From: Paramacrobiotus metropolitanus
Taxonomy: Eukaryota > Tardigrada > Eutardigrada > Parachela > Macrobiotidae
NCBI RefSeq assembly: GCF_019649055.1
Contig: NW_026570515.1
Location: 1 to 64,000 of the forward strand
Length of the DNA stretch: 64,000 nt
Direction: 5' to 3'
Of this stretch, positions 19,070-34,000 are shown in pieces. Under the pieces are notes generated by a model. That model was not told the DNA's origin. It did not search any database and saw nothing but the letters and a program-made list of their open reading frames with translations. Position 1 is the first letter of the stretch; the number at the start of each line of letters is the position of its first letter. Position numbers and translations under genes: made by a program.

Positions 19070-22000
19070 CTACCTTTCCTCCTGCAAGCGCTTTTTTATT
19101 GCAAGCAGGAGTCGAGTACGCGCATCAACGAAAAAAGGTTGCTCGAGTACGAAATAATTGTAATCCTCAAAGCCATAACGAAGCTCGCTATTGCTTCTTT
19201 CCCCAGACTGTTGCATTCCATTGTTGTCTTTCATATAGGTTCCATTTGCCCAAGTTGTCGGTTGCCTTCCAATAATCGCGTATTTCTTGTTGCGCCGGAT
19301 AAAGCTATCGTAATCATCGTCTCTTTGTAGTATCAGATTAAATTTGGAGTCGCTGTGATTGCGTATATTTTCGAAAGCGTGCTCCAGCGCCTTATCGTGG
19401 AAGGAGGACAAAGTAGGGCACTGTATATTGAACCCTGCCGCGGCAGTGCCATTTGGACTGCGGATCGACGAATAACAAGCCCTCCGAACTATTGTTTGGT
19501 TTCCCGCGTACTGGCAACCACGAGATTTTTTGTTGCCGGGACTTCCGAAACCGTCTTTGTAACCTCCGAGCAGAAAAAGCCGGACTGCGTCCAAGATGTC
19601 TTTATCGTAGTAGCACTTTAACATAAGGCCGTCAATCAGCTGCGGTGGAGCACAATCGGGTGACACGTATGACTGCGTCCAGTTTTCCATTTCCTTACCT
19701 TTCCAGGATATGAGAGCAACAGCTTCGTAATCTGTAGTAAATCCTAATCAGATCAACGGCATATTTCACACAGCAGTCCAATATGTTACAGCGCAACAAT
19801 CTTTTTCTAAACTAGCCATACTTCTATATAAACTCGTCAATCTTAACTTTGGCTAGGGTACGGTTTTCCGGCTTTCTGTGTGGACAGATCTTTGCACAAT
19901 TCTAGTTTGCATCGTTAATTTTGACGCTGTGAATTGTAAGGGCGGGACGCTCCGCCCTCCTGATTAGCTATTCGCTGTTTCTGGGGATTTCCACCCCGCA
20001 CATTGCTGCGCTGTTTTGACGGATCTGCAGCACAGTTGCACTGGCTGCAGAATCCTTCCTTGTTAGTCTGGTGTTGCTGCGCCACGGTGCGCATTAGATT
20101 CGGCAATAAAGCCCCATCCAGGTTCACCGCTGTTCGCTGTCGATGATACGCGTGGCGCCCATACGGCCCCGCGTTATAGAATCTTGTTTTATTTTTTCGC
20201 CAGCCATTACTTACATGATTTTTAAAGAAAATATTTTATGGTTTGCACAAATAGAATTTGCGTATTTTGCTGAATCGCAAGTCTTTTATTTCCGAACGAA
20301 CCAAAAACCTTATATATGAGTACCGGTTTTCTTGTGTACCCGTTATCGAAGTGCATCGATGAAGACTCGAACGGCTGCCGTTCGTGCCCTCATCGAAGGA
20401 TTGAGGCCGTCTTAATAAGCATGGTCTGGAGGCATTGCGAGCTTTTTGTCGGCCGGTGCATTGGAAACATCTTTACCAGATAACTTCACGCATTCTTATA
20501 GCCGGTGAAGGCACTGCGCGCGAAAACGGATTTTACGCCTACGTGAACAAATCTTCTGGCTACAAAATAACATAAAGGAATGCAAAAAAGTGTCTGGGAA
20601 TGCGCGACAGCGAAAGTTGCCGTGGATGCGCAAGTATTTGGTGCTGTGTACCGGGCCAAATCCCTTAAGCCGCAACTTTCAAGATTTCGCGTTTAGTGTT
20701 CGCCCGTCCCTTGGACAGGCTTGTAACGCTAAGTTCGCGTTTGAAACAATGGCCACTTCACTACGTTTTTTGGATTTTAAATCCGCTCCGCAGTTAGATT
20801 GTCCATTAATGCATCGATCGTCTTTTCGTCACTTTTCGCCAGGCAGTTACTATTATTCTCACTAAATTATCTGGCGTGCACGAAGCCACCAACCACTAGC
20901 CAGCCAGATGCATGTTACTTGCTTAAGCGGTGTGGCATGGCGCGCCGTGGTATGCAGCTTGGCGGAAAACGTAAATTTGCATTATTGATTCGACACAAAA
21001 TTCCGGACAAGCTTGCACTGTACAAACAGTATATGCTTCATACTACACGGCCAACGTGTACGAAGCTGAGATTTCGTTTCGGATGCTGATGTTGTGCAGT
21101 AAATTATGCACAAAAGGGGTTATAAGGGTAGAAAAAAAAGAAAACAAATTGGTTATAAATGTCATTACGTCAATAGTAATAAATCCCATCCATGATGGTT
21201 ACTCGTATCACTACGACTGCCTGATGGTAAGATGTTTCTAATTTTGCTTGAACTGCACGGAATTTAGCTGACAACCGGAAGAAATTTACTTACATAGTGA
21301 AATACATACAAGCCGGTCCGGAGTTAGAGCACGATAGAGAACAGCGAACAATGTAAATTCACGAGTTGCGCCAACTGTAGTGCAGTGGCTATCGACTAAG
21401 CGCTAACATCGCGTTTATTATGCGTTAGCTGTTCTCTATCGTGCTCTAACTCCGGACGGGCTTGTACGTACATACATACATACCTTAGTGAAATACTACA
21501 ATGGCACTTACTTAGGCAGGTGATAATCTCTTCAGGCACAGGATCACGGGCTTGTCGCAGAGAAACCAAAAGTGCCTTTACAGCTGTTTCTGTTTCCTTA
21601 GGCTTAGGCAGAGAGTCGTAAGGGTCCCCAAATGCAATCAAATTTGTTTTTATTAGGTCCTTTAGGTTGACGTGTGTGTTCAAGTCGATAGTTGATGGGC
21701 ATAGTGCTTGTAAGATAGACAAAACACGTTTTGCTGCAATGTCTGACAATTCTGCCTTTTTCTGAAAGAGTCGCTCGATAACATCTTTTATGACTGTTCG
21801 CACATTCGCTGATAGCTGATATCTTTCCAGTGCGCGAAACAGTAATTCATTAAAGCTTTCGAGAGGAAGGGGACCATCTACTCCATAATGGATTTTCCAT
21901 ACTCTTTCTATGGCATCTGACGCGTATGTCGATAGTGGGCCATATGGCTGACAAAGGCGAGCTTTGTTGAACAATCTGTCGTTTACTTCTCGGAAGCCTT

Positions 22001-25000
22001 CTATTATTGAAGTGATGGCTTGCGCAGCCCGGTCGCGAAGCTCCTTGCCATCAGCGATTGTTAACGACGGCGTTGTTGCTATCGTGGTGCCATTTGCAAA
22101 TAGTCCGCTCATGTCGTGCGCCTGGTTTGATTCACTGGATTGCGACGTATTTGCCACTGGGCCACTTAAGGTGAAACTGATTTCTGGACTGCCGCTGTTC
22201 GACCCAATTGCTGCCCAGTTGCGAAACACTAGCATCTTGTTGTTTAGAATATTTGACGATACTTTCAATATGTTTAAGCATTCTTCCTGAAATTCCGTTA
22301 ACGCCAATGCTATCTTTTGTAGAGGGACGCCTAATCTGTAAATAAGGGCTAGAGGCCAAGTATAGCTGATCAGCTGATTTACTGCTATGGCAAATCTGTC
22401 CGGTGGTTTATAAGTTGGGTGATACAATCCTGTTAGCTGGTCCGTTATGTCGCGTGTCGCAGAATATAAAAATTTTTCGCTCCGAATTAAAAAGTCATTT
22501 ATGGCGAGTTGTAATAAGATGTCATTCATGGCGAGTTTTATCGCAGTGTTGTGCGATGCTTCTTCGGAAAAGTTGCGAAACTTTTGGAAAACAAGTCTAG
22601 TGGCATCTTCAGAATCGTTATTCCCGTGGGTTTCTCTTAGCCTTTTTAAGTATTGCGATAGCGGTTCGTTGGTTATAAGACTGGTTTCCAAATTTTCAGC
22701 TATACGTTTTGTAGTCGTTACTACTTGCCCACGGTTGAGCTCTATGAAATCAGTGAGAGCCCTTTTGATCGTTTCTCTGCGCCCCTCTGGTACTTTGCCG
22801 TCAGAAGCACAGTATTTGCAGGCGTATGCCGATATAGCTTGCGTAGTCTCCTCGATCAGTTTGCTTGGTTTATGAAATCCTTTCAGATATTCTGCTACTG
22901 ACGCCGTTGCTAATACAGCATTCACATGCCGATAGAAATGCTTCGGAAGGATTGGCCAAATTAAATCAATATTCGACTGTTGCCACTTATCCGACTCCTC
23001 TTTCGGACGCTCACTGGCATCTACGATGACGCACATCCGGCACGTTTCGATACTGATGTAACGAAGATGATCGTGATTAAGCGGATCGCCCTGCAATAAA
23101 GACGCATTCTAGAACCAACTTTTAAAAGTCCAGCGATGCTGTACAAAAATAAACTTTTCCTTTTTAAGAGAACGACGCCCTATGGGTGCTGTGAGTCTGC
23201 GACCATACCCCGTGCGATTAAACTGCGATGATCAACCGATTTAAGCCGTAGTTCGCAAAGCTTCTGGCATTGCAGCGCAAATGCAAACCTGTAACTCACA
23301 ATGCACGTATCACGGTAGGTGTCATCACAGCTTAATGGTGCAGAGTATGGTCACAGCAGTGACAGCACTCATCGGTTCTCGTACCTTTTTCAAGTTATCT
23401 CTGCCGTTATCGTCGTAAAAACTCTAATTTCCCTCAAAACTTTATTCGTTGTGCTAACTACCTGAGTCTTGAACTGGCACAGCAGTATAACATATGACGC
23501 CAACACACGTATGTTTTCTTACGAATACAACAGACACTTTTCGGTGACCATTACTTAACTCAATCCCTATCCCAAACTCAATAAGGATTCAAGGGGACCG
23601 AAAAAAGCAAGATGTACCGCGGCTACACGTGACTTTAAAATTCGGAATGATTCTAATGCTTCTGTTTTACCGGTTACGTTCAGAGTACGGTACATGCCCG
23701 CTATCTGAATTCGTACTTACGAGTATATCTTATTAATAGCGAAATTAATTGGGTGTTTACTAATGAATATAGTCGCGTATATGGTGAAATAGTGTAAAAT
23801 AATAAAATGAAAGCGGATCATACCGAGGTAGGTACCTGGACTAACCTCAACAAACTCAATATTGGGAAAATCGTCAAGTGCCACCCATTCCTTCTCCAGG
23901 AAATCTTTAGAGGCCAAGACAACAATAAGGGGTGGGTCGATCTCTTGAACAGCACGTAGTGGCTTAATAAAATTGACCAACCCGACTGAAGAGGGATCCC
24001 GGTCTGACACAACGCAGACAATTACGTGATGAACAGGTACAGGTTTCAGCACTTCCATTCCGCGTGGTTGCTGCAACAGTTGTTCTCTCTCAATAATGTA
24101 CTGTAGCCGCCCGCACAAGTTGCCCCACAGAGTGAGGTATACGGATATTTGGCCTCACATTGCTCGCTGTTCAGCGCAGTGTGTGCAGGGAGAAGGCAGC
24201 GGCCGGATCTGCCAATGGAGCAACTTGTGCGGGCGGCTACAGTAATTTCTGCATTACGGGCTATGGCTATTTTGCCGTCATATTTTACTGCACGTCAAAA
24301 TAGTCTTCTGTCATTTTGCCGCTTGTACGACGTAGAACCGTGGGGCTACCTTTTTTGGCGCAGAAGCTGGCGGAATAGCCTTCGACTATGTAGCCCACGT
24401 TGCAGATTTCTGTTTATTTCAAACTCTTATCGATGCAGATAACCGTCGCCACCCTCACTGCAATTTTTTTGGCTTACCGCGAACCATCCTGATGCCGCAA
24501 CGAGTGGTTCGCCCAGCTGCGGCAACCCTTGCCGGCTGCTAAGTGCTAACTCAGTCGTGTAACCACGTAGTGTTAAAAGATCCTTGGGAACTCGAGTGCG
24601 CTAAGGAAGAGACCTCGGCTCAACAGTTGGCAGCAAGGAGCATTCGCTGTGGCAGACAATATTCGCCGGGAAAAAAATATCAGAGTAGTTGGGCAAAAAT
24701 TTTACAGCTAGTTGCTTCTGCGAAAATGCCGTGACGTGTTACTGGATCTGATTTATGTAGCTGGAGATACCAAGATAGCAACGATGGAATTTTAAACCTC
24801 TTAGGATATTTGATGTTCTGTATGTATGTACAGAGTAGTTTGCAAACTATTACTGTACTTACGGCCGTTTATAACTTCACTTACTTTTGATACCATTTCC
24901 GTACGGGGTAGCAAGTACACGTTATATTGTCCAGTAATATCACAAACGGTGTCCTTATTAGCCTCCTTCCTAAAATCGGTAATGATAATAATTGATAGTA

Positions 25001-28000
25001 ATTAAAAAACTACCGCTCGGCCCACATACACACCTACGTAAAATGTAGTACAACATTCAGTCAAGGAGTTGCCGCATGCGTTACTGTATACAGTAAGACG
25101 TACAACTTACAACGTGCTGCGCAAGCATTGAGAAAGGGCAGGAATATGGGACGTTTCAATTCTGATACCGACGCCGTTCACCACACCCTGCGCATTTTGG
25201 CTAAAACAGCAGCGCAGTGTGCCGAAATGCGGTATGCCGGCATAAAAATTAATGATCCCCTTGGATTACGTAATTGTCAGGATGCATGGCAACGTGTGCC
25301 AGCTGTCTGCCGGCATACCTCCATGATGTTGTAATATTTACTTGTTTGTCATTGTTATGCTGTTCAGTTCATGATCCATAAAAAGATCAATAAGTATCAC
25401 GGAACCAATATCAACTTACCAGGGCACATTCTGCGGGTCTAAATTCAGAAAATTCTGATTTTTTGTAGAAAGGTAGAGTACTACCCCAGTTTGCTTAAAA
25501 AAATAATTTTTTCTGCAAAGGCTCAAAGGGCGTGGCCAAACAGACTTAAATTAGTACATAAATACATAAAGACTGCATACTTATTGTTAGGTATACTATT
25601 ACACTGCATTTGTGCAGTACTCTATCAGGGCTTTTTCGTATTATCTAAATTCTGCGGGTATGGCATTAATAGTTGATGGACCTTCCAGTTTCATTTTCAA
25701 GTACCGATCTCATTATCGCGCGCGTGCGATGACACTTACGCAGTTGCCAAATCACAGATTTCCAAAAATTCATTATCGGCTGAATTGCGAACACATCCGT
25801 ACAACGACCCAAGAATTCCTTGTATACGGTTTAGCTTTCAATATAAAAATGTTTTGAAAGAGAAATGCTTGGAGGGCATGGGCACGTGTTCTGAAAGAGT
25901 TCCCTTCGAGGCCAGCGCCCGCAAACTCAAAACAAAGCTGCAGAAAAGCCAGCATCGAACCACTGGAAGATACAGCTGCAGTGGTACATATATCTATATA
26001 GCATTCAGTACCATGTAATCATTTAAGTGTTGGTTGACCCCGCCCTTTGAGCCTTTGCAGATAAAATTATTTTTTTAAGCATGTTAGGGTAGTACTCTAC
26101 ATTTCTACAAAGAATCATAATTTTCTGAATTTAGACCCGGAGAATGTGCCCTGGTTAGTACTTGAAAAAAATTTGTAACAGAAACACTTCCTCAATGCTA
26201 CAGAAACACTTCCCTGGTCAATAAAAGAGCAGTACACTCCTTTGACACGTTAACGTGACACTGTAATTAATATAGTTAGTGGTAAGCACCAAAGTAATTC
26301 TGGTTATCACCGATTGGGCAGACAAAGGTCAAGATATCGAGCATAAGCCCGCCCGGATTTAGCACGATGCAGCTCCGTAGCGCACAGAAACGTGCATAAC
26401 GCAGTGGCATACACTACGTCTTCGATTTGCCGCATTGGCGTAACACGCGCTTTGGCTTACTGTATAGTTGATTGTGGAGCATAACGGATACGTTTCTTGA
26501 GTTTATCGCTTATAGCGGTTAAAATGACTTCTGGATGTACACATAATGTCATAAGTAAGGCATAGATACCTTCGGACTGCAAAACGTGTTTCGTGCCATA
26601 GTAAAGACGACGGTATGCAAAGCGGCTTCACAACAGCGGTCCAGTCCTAAACAATACCTAAGAGCCTGCTTCTAAGGGATCGCACAAGTTCTGGCTGTGA
26701 ATATATGGCGCATGAATGTACGCACTTATGTACGACAATGTACGTATGATCTGTTCCTCACTGTTCAGGCTGCTGTCACCCGACATTTGTTGTTCGCAAT
26801 AAATATGTGCTTACTACTTACCCTTCAGTTCCAATTGGGAACTCAAGCTCCAGTTTGCTGGTCGAGGTCGATTCGGGGACTGTTGCAAGCTTCTGACGTT
26901 TGCCAGAAATCTCCCAGCAATTAGGGCACAAAACTGCATACAGTTTCTTGAGTTTCGTTTTTGTTATCAAGAATAATTTTGAGCCGGATCGGAGGTGAAG
27001 ATATGCCGGGGGGTGTAAATGCAATTCACCGTCAGACAGCATAGCAAACAGAGTCGCTCGGCAGAGGAGTTGAAACTTTGTCTATAATCAGGCCCATGCC
27101 AGAACAAAACCGTATTCTATCATCACGTTATTCCCGTACCCTTGCATCTTCCACGTGATCAAATCCATGAACCAAGTTTTCGTTCATTCCGTTGTTCAAA
27201 AGCGGTGCATTAAGTTGATGTGCTTCGGCATCCCCATTTTGTTGCCGCCGCTGTGTGCCCTGTTTGCGGAAACATCTCCGCCACGGTGATGACCTGTGCC
27301 GGGTATTGGCAGTGGCCTCATCTGGTTGCGCTGCACATCCAGCACTTGTCCAATGTAGACCGATGCGACTGCGTAACACAATCGTCCGGATGGTGTCGTT
27401 CTCGGAATGGTCTGATAAGTCAAACCAGTTATGCACGACTTGAGATATTCCCGGTGCGAGACAGCGTTGTGCCAAAAGAGCAAATTGAATTTCTGCTGTG
27501 CAAATAACGCGATCGGCTTGTAGTTCAACCCAACATTCCCTGCCATTTTTACTGCTTATGGTTTTTTTCCACCAGTTGTCTTTATGCCAGTTAGGAATGT
27601 TCCGAAATCTTTCCTACGAGTAAAAAATATTTTAAATGAAAAATCCAAAAAAAGCGCCTAAATCAAAACTTTTGTGCTTCCCGAACCTTATTTTCGAATA
27701 CCAACACTTTCACGATCACCCGCAGATCAGGATAGTGCTGCTTCAGTGTGTGAACACGAAGAAAATTGCAGTTATCCTCGTCTCTATGGTTCTGAGCGCT
27801 TTCGTTCGCAAAGAAGAAAGCACACTGGCATTTCGCCGAAATGTTTTTTTTGAAGTCTTTGTTCTGGAAAACTGATCCGCTGATAACCGTGAGGAAATGT
27901 TTGTACCTTCCAGCAACTGTATCCATCTTTTCCGTAGCCTCATCGGATGCCTCTGGACTGTAAATTAATAATCGTCTAAACGTTGCACCAGTAGCATAGC

Positions 28001-31000
28001 GTTTACGTCTTTAGTTGAAGAACAGACCTGCGCCATCCAACCCGGTTTAAAAAGCGCTTACCATACTGCCATTGGTACTGCATTGTGCAATGTGCGGTAT
28101 TTTGGGACAATGAATTTTTCCAGTTGGCGTCGACTGAATAATGGTGGAGTGGAACAGACTCCACTCGTAGCTAATGCGAACAGTCTCCGAAAATGCATTG
28201 TCCCATACCGGTAGTACTGCGTACATATGCACTTACAGTTCGAAGACAGAAATAAGTACTACGGTAGCGGCGGTCGCAAGTTAGACCACAGAGTGTGGTA
28301 TACAGAAATCTGCATATACTAGCACCGTAATTATCGAATTTGAAGCCCCCCCCCCTAAATACAAGCCCATGCCCGTAATTAAAGCCCACCCCGTGGGTCA
28401 TTTGAAATATTTGTAACCCTGGGGCTCTAGTTCGATAATTACGGTACATTGTTCGTACAAGGCAGCATGTCAAATGCTCAGCAGGGATCAAACAGCGGCG
28501 GGACCAGACGGTGGTCTTAATTGTGACCGCCGCTACAGTATTATTTTTTTATTAGGCGTCTTGTTCTGATTTACATTTATCGTCCTCTATTTCCCTTGTT
28601 GTATAGCTGCCGTGTGAAGTCTTATGACAGTTGGTGACGTCACCGGAACCGGTTTTGTGCCTACAGCCAGTTACACGGTTCAGCGAGACCGGCAGAACAC
28701 AGCAGACACCACTCACATTGCGCGTTAGTAAGGGAGTCTGTCCTCGAATATACAAGCAGTTGTGACGTTTCCAAGCAAAGCCGGAAATATAATCGAAATC
28801 ATACTTACTCTAGCAGCACAAGAATTTTTTCTTTTGGATTGGTTTTGCAGAAGCTTTGGGCAAACCGAGCCACAGCGTCCGGGTTTACAGACCCAAGCAA
28901 TAGGACATACCTACACAACATTCACGAATTAACAGCAACCCTTGTCGTAAGTACTACGCAAGTACATTTTCTACACAATATTATAGCCGCAAAATATCTG
29001 CATGCAGAAACTACGAAGCTGCAGTCCCGGCAGAACAATATAACGTGTTGCAGTTATGTATCCTGACAGAGAGACACAAATGCATACTCACGATGCCACA
29101 TTACGACAAGCCAAGCCATGCTACTTACGGTACAGCAAGCTCCTTGTAGGCGGTGCTTATTTAACCTTACCTAAATTTTTGTACGCCTGAACGGTATTAC
29201 CGTATTACTACATTTTCAGGTATACATCTTCACTAACTTAGCGCTTTTATTCCAGTAAATAGTGCTGAAGGAGCGCATCTGAAGGATTTTTGGAAGCTTC
29301 TTCAGCATTTCCGGTATAATTTGAACAAGGAACACCTAGGTGTGAAATAGGTAGTTACATACTTAAACTATGTATTAATCTCAGTATGTTATTCGGTAAT
29401 CTTGGTGCTACAGACAACTCTGACGTTGGTTTTTAAGCAGTCCTTTCACACACCCCGTCAATTATAAGCATCAGTTTTAATTAAATAAAGCGTGTGAAAA
29501 CACCCGATCCTTTTCTAGGCACCTTTTCGAAGTTAACTACATATCGGTATACTTTCCCCTGGCTACAGTGTTGTTATTCTAGCCCTGGTCAAAAGCCGCT
29601 AATCAAATTGCTCACACTGAAATGCAGTATCAGTGGACCGGCTGAGAAAAATTGCGTGATAAGACAATTGTTTTCTGGTTGGCCGAAAAATCCGTTTTTG
29701 AATAGAAAGCAACTTCGAAACATGGCGAACGATTTCAAAAACTGAGGACATTATGACAACTTTATGAAAAGAAAAACGGGTGACTTTCAAAAACAACAAC
29801 GTTCCTGATTATTAACAAAAGAAAAGGTACTTCTAAAAAAACGAGATGCAATAAGGGGATGTGTATGGTGAAAGGACCATCTGCAGCAATTTCTTTTATT
29901 ATTTACCAGTGCAAGCGCTTGCGCAAGATAAACCGATATCTTGGAGATAGCTGTGTTCAGCTGTGTTGAAGTGACATCCAACAGCACTAGCTTTCCATAG
30001 AGAAAGGCAACTAGCCGCCAGTACGGCAGATCCTTCTGGCCGTTGTACGTAGAAACCCACGGATCGCCCAGGACCTCCACCTGTGAAATAATCATAAAAG
30101 CAACTACTGCTGAAATTAGTTTGCTTCAGACAACTTACGCTTCCACCTTGCGCCCACAATATAACTTTCTTGAAACAAGGATAATTACGCTCTTTCAGTC
30201 ATGTAGCGGCCTCGCGAAGATTGCGGAGCAAGTAATTAACAGTCAAACATATATTCACCATTAGCGGTCAATTAACGGTCATTCTCCTTCTAAACTGTGC
30301 CAAACTATTACTTACTTTTTCATCGCTTTCTGATTAAATCTCTAATGCGAAATACCCTAGTGCCCTTATACATTACTTAGGCGTAGCTCGGAGCGCGATC
30401 TTCAATTTTGTTGACCTCGCAAACATAAAATACTATCGTTAAACTCACCAGATTTTTATAAAAAAGTTGTAAAGCAAATGGCCCTGCAAGACTATTTTTG
30501 ATGTCGTAGAAACAAAGTCCACGTTAAAAATGTGTAGCATGTTGCCAGTGTTCAGTTTTTGAGGAGCATTTCTGGACATCCGCCCAATGTTTAATAGGAA
30601 ATGGCTTTAAAATTATAAATATAGCAAGGTACTAGCCCGCTTTAAAAATCTAAAAACCTGGATGACGAATGTAGATGTGCAGCTCACCAAATGTATCCAC
30701 GCTGCAAAAGCCAGAAACGAGCATGCAATCCATGTGACTCTGCGCATTATAGTTCCCACGGCTATTTTTAATTTGGGAAAAAATCGAATTATTTCATCAC
30801 ACAGCCATGTAACGCAGAAAATCCGCAGAAACTGCAAGTCTGAAAGGGATGGTTATTTCGTTACTGCTAACAAGTGCTTTTACGGAAAAACAAGGAATGA
30901 CTGCACCTACTTGTCAGCGACATGTTCCAGTATGTGATTGGCTTGTTGCAATCGACACCGTAGCACATTTCACGAATTTGCAACCCAATAAGCGGCAGAT

Positions 31001-34000
31001 TGGCACAGGCAGCCACGAATTCCCAGTCCTTGCAGGCACGCCAGAGGTTCGATGTTAGATAGTCTCGATCTTTAAAATTTTTATATGTGTCGATTAGTCC
31101 AACGTGGTAGTGGCAGCACAGACATTTCCGGAGAAAACGGAATGTAGCTTGCAACTGCAAATAGAATAGTAACCTAAAAACTTTTGATAAAATCAACGCA
31201 GGTAAGTCAGGTACAATTAATGGCAGGTAAAATTACGGGTAAAATTAAGCAGGCTATATTCTATCTGAGTAATCTGACCATCTGTATCCTATTGTCAACG
31301 TACAGAGCAGAAGAAAGCTGACTTTATATAACAACACAGTCGGTTAAATCAAAGCTAATTTTGAAATCTTAAGCTTTCGCTTTTTTCCTGATTTCAAGCG
31401 GACTTTGAGTAAACATACAACAATCTTTTAACAGCTTAAAACATCGATGTGCAGCGTGCATATACGGTACTTAATTAATTCGCAGTCGCTCTGCACTCGT
31501 CCAGAATTCCAAGTAATTCACGCGTGGTACAGCGTTTCGCGCACGTAATTTTTGTGGCGCTGGAGCTGCTTTTAATTATTGTGACTGTGTTCAAAATGTC
31601 ATAAGTATAAGTCGGTCTGAATTTCGTGTTCGTTTGCTGCTAGTACTAGTGTTGTATGCTTTCCAAAGACCTCATTTCACAGCAAAGCCACGGCTGCAAA
31701 TGGGAGAAAATGGGAATGAGACACGGAAACGAGCCATTGGGTCGGCTTAGGCACGCCATGCCACTTCGTAGACAAGTTTTGCGCAAAATGTGTATGTTGC
31801 TGCGGCACTCACAGAATTAGAGCCCCTGTACTGCGATAATTTCTCGGTATTTCTGAATTATAGCTGGTGTTTCCTTGGTGTAACTAAGAGGATGCGCGCA
31901 GTCGAACCGACAGTAAATTTTTTCAGCGAGACCAACCGACAAGCATGCACACAAGCAGATTATTGTTCCATATAACAGCCACCCGTAGAAGGGAGGAATC
32001 GTTTGCACTGTATGCATGTTACAGGTGACAGTCATCCGTGGATGGCTGCCAGTCGCTTGCACTATATGCACGGTTGTCGGTTGGTCGGCTGAAAAAATTT
32101 GCTGTCGGTTTTACTGCGTGTATCCTCGTATATATGAAACGTTTCGTACCAAAGAAAAAAACTGGAACGTTTTTTTCCTTCTTGTAGTCACTGTAGTCAT
32201 CTGTAGACAACCTGTAGACAACCTGTATACATCCTAAGAAACCAGGTGACTACAGTATGTCTACAGTGGTGTCTACGGGATGTCTACAAGTGACTACCGG
32301 TGTATACAGGCAGAGTATCGAGCTGAACCTAAGAAGGGCTGCCTGTATACAGCGGTAGATATCCGTAGACAACCTGTAGACACCGTTGTAGACACGCTGT
32401 ATACACCCTAAGAAACCAGGTGACTACCGATAGGTCAACAGGGTGTCTACAGCATGTATAGAGATGTCTACAAGGAGTGAAAAAACGATTCACCTTTTTT
32501 TCTTTGGTACGAAAGTGACCTAGAGGTCGCAAACCGTATACGGTATGACCGTATACGGTATACGGTATGGTCAAACCGTAAGGATCCGTATAAGAAATGA
32601 GTACGGTAACAAAATTACCGTACTTAACCGTATTTAAACTAGTTACGGTAATACCGTAACCGGACGAAAGGTTTTCTACGGTAAGTGACGGCACGGCACT
32701 TTTTAAATAAAAAGGTAAACAAAAGTTGGTGCCAGACATCCGGTTCACGTTTATCGCAGCTTCGCTCTCGCCTTAAACGAAACAATTGCATGCAGTGATG
32801 CTGTTTCAGCGCTCGTCACAGTGACTATTTGCAAATTCACATGTAAAGTAAGCGAGTGGCCACGGGCTCCATCACCGTGTTGCTGACATCATTAAAAACG
32901 CTGCAGTTGTTGTAAAACATTGTATCGACATATGGTGCTTTCGACTGACGCATTTTAACTGCAGCAGTTAAAATGCGTCAGTCGAAAGCACCATATCTCG
33001 ATACTGAAATTAACTGATAGGTCAGGCTAATAAAAGTTGTTAGTACATGAGTGGATTGAAAGAATTTCTTCACAGTTAAGGATTAACTCGGTATTCTGAG
33101 AATCTGAGTGAAGTTATTTGCAATTTTAGAACATGTCGAAAAGAATGTTTCATATGTCGAAAAAAACTTAAAATAAACATGCCGTAGTTTACCGTACCGT
33201 ACCGTAATGGGTTGGAAAATTTTTGTGCCGTAACCGTACAGATGCAGAACATGGCTGCCATAAGAGCACCGTAGCCGTAAAACGGTACGGTAAAACCGCA
33301 CGTAATCGTAAGAAAATTTCGTACGGTTTGAGACCTCTATACGAAACGTTCCACAGGTGTACTTGACTTCGTTGTGAAACAGGCCTGTATTTGCTCAAAA
33401 AGGTTGGCAATCATCGCTTACAGACTTACAGTTACTTCAAATGGCTTGATCAACAGGAGAATTAGTAGGCAGCAGTTCACGGCAAGGTCACGTTTCGTCC
33501 AATGTAGGCTATCCTGTGTAGGGGTGCGGCACCATCCATGGTTTAGAATTCTATGCAATGGCAACATAAAAAAGTTTAATGGTTACCGAATCGAGCAACA
33601 AAACTCCAGGACGACTAAGGTGTCGATCGTTAGACGATCACACCGTCCAGGAACTAGAAAATAATGGCTGTCCACCCAGTTATTTTTAATACTATCAGTA
33701 ATAAAAATTTAGTTCAAGTCAAGGGCGTAAATACGGGGGTGGCAACGTTCTGGAATTTGACTTCCCCTTTTCCCACACATTTTTGCAGGGAAAACGTTTT
33801 TCCAACGATATTACGCCCCTGATACAAATGCCTTGGTTGGGTTTAATCAGAGTGTGATTCTATTTCCACTTTGGTCAGCATACCGCTTCCAACCGGACAT
33901 ATGAAAGGTCGACATCGATACATCCCGGACACTGATTGGCGAGTCAATTTGATTTTCCGATTAGGATTCGTATCCTAACCACACAGAGTACCCGGATAAA

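Noticed and set aside
28230-28450. Coding exon on the minus strand
   Set aside because: The sequence is a short MITE with C/G runs; no Slo similarity in this frame although real Slo exons flank it.
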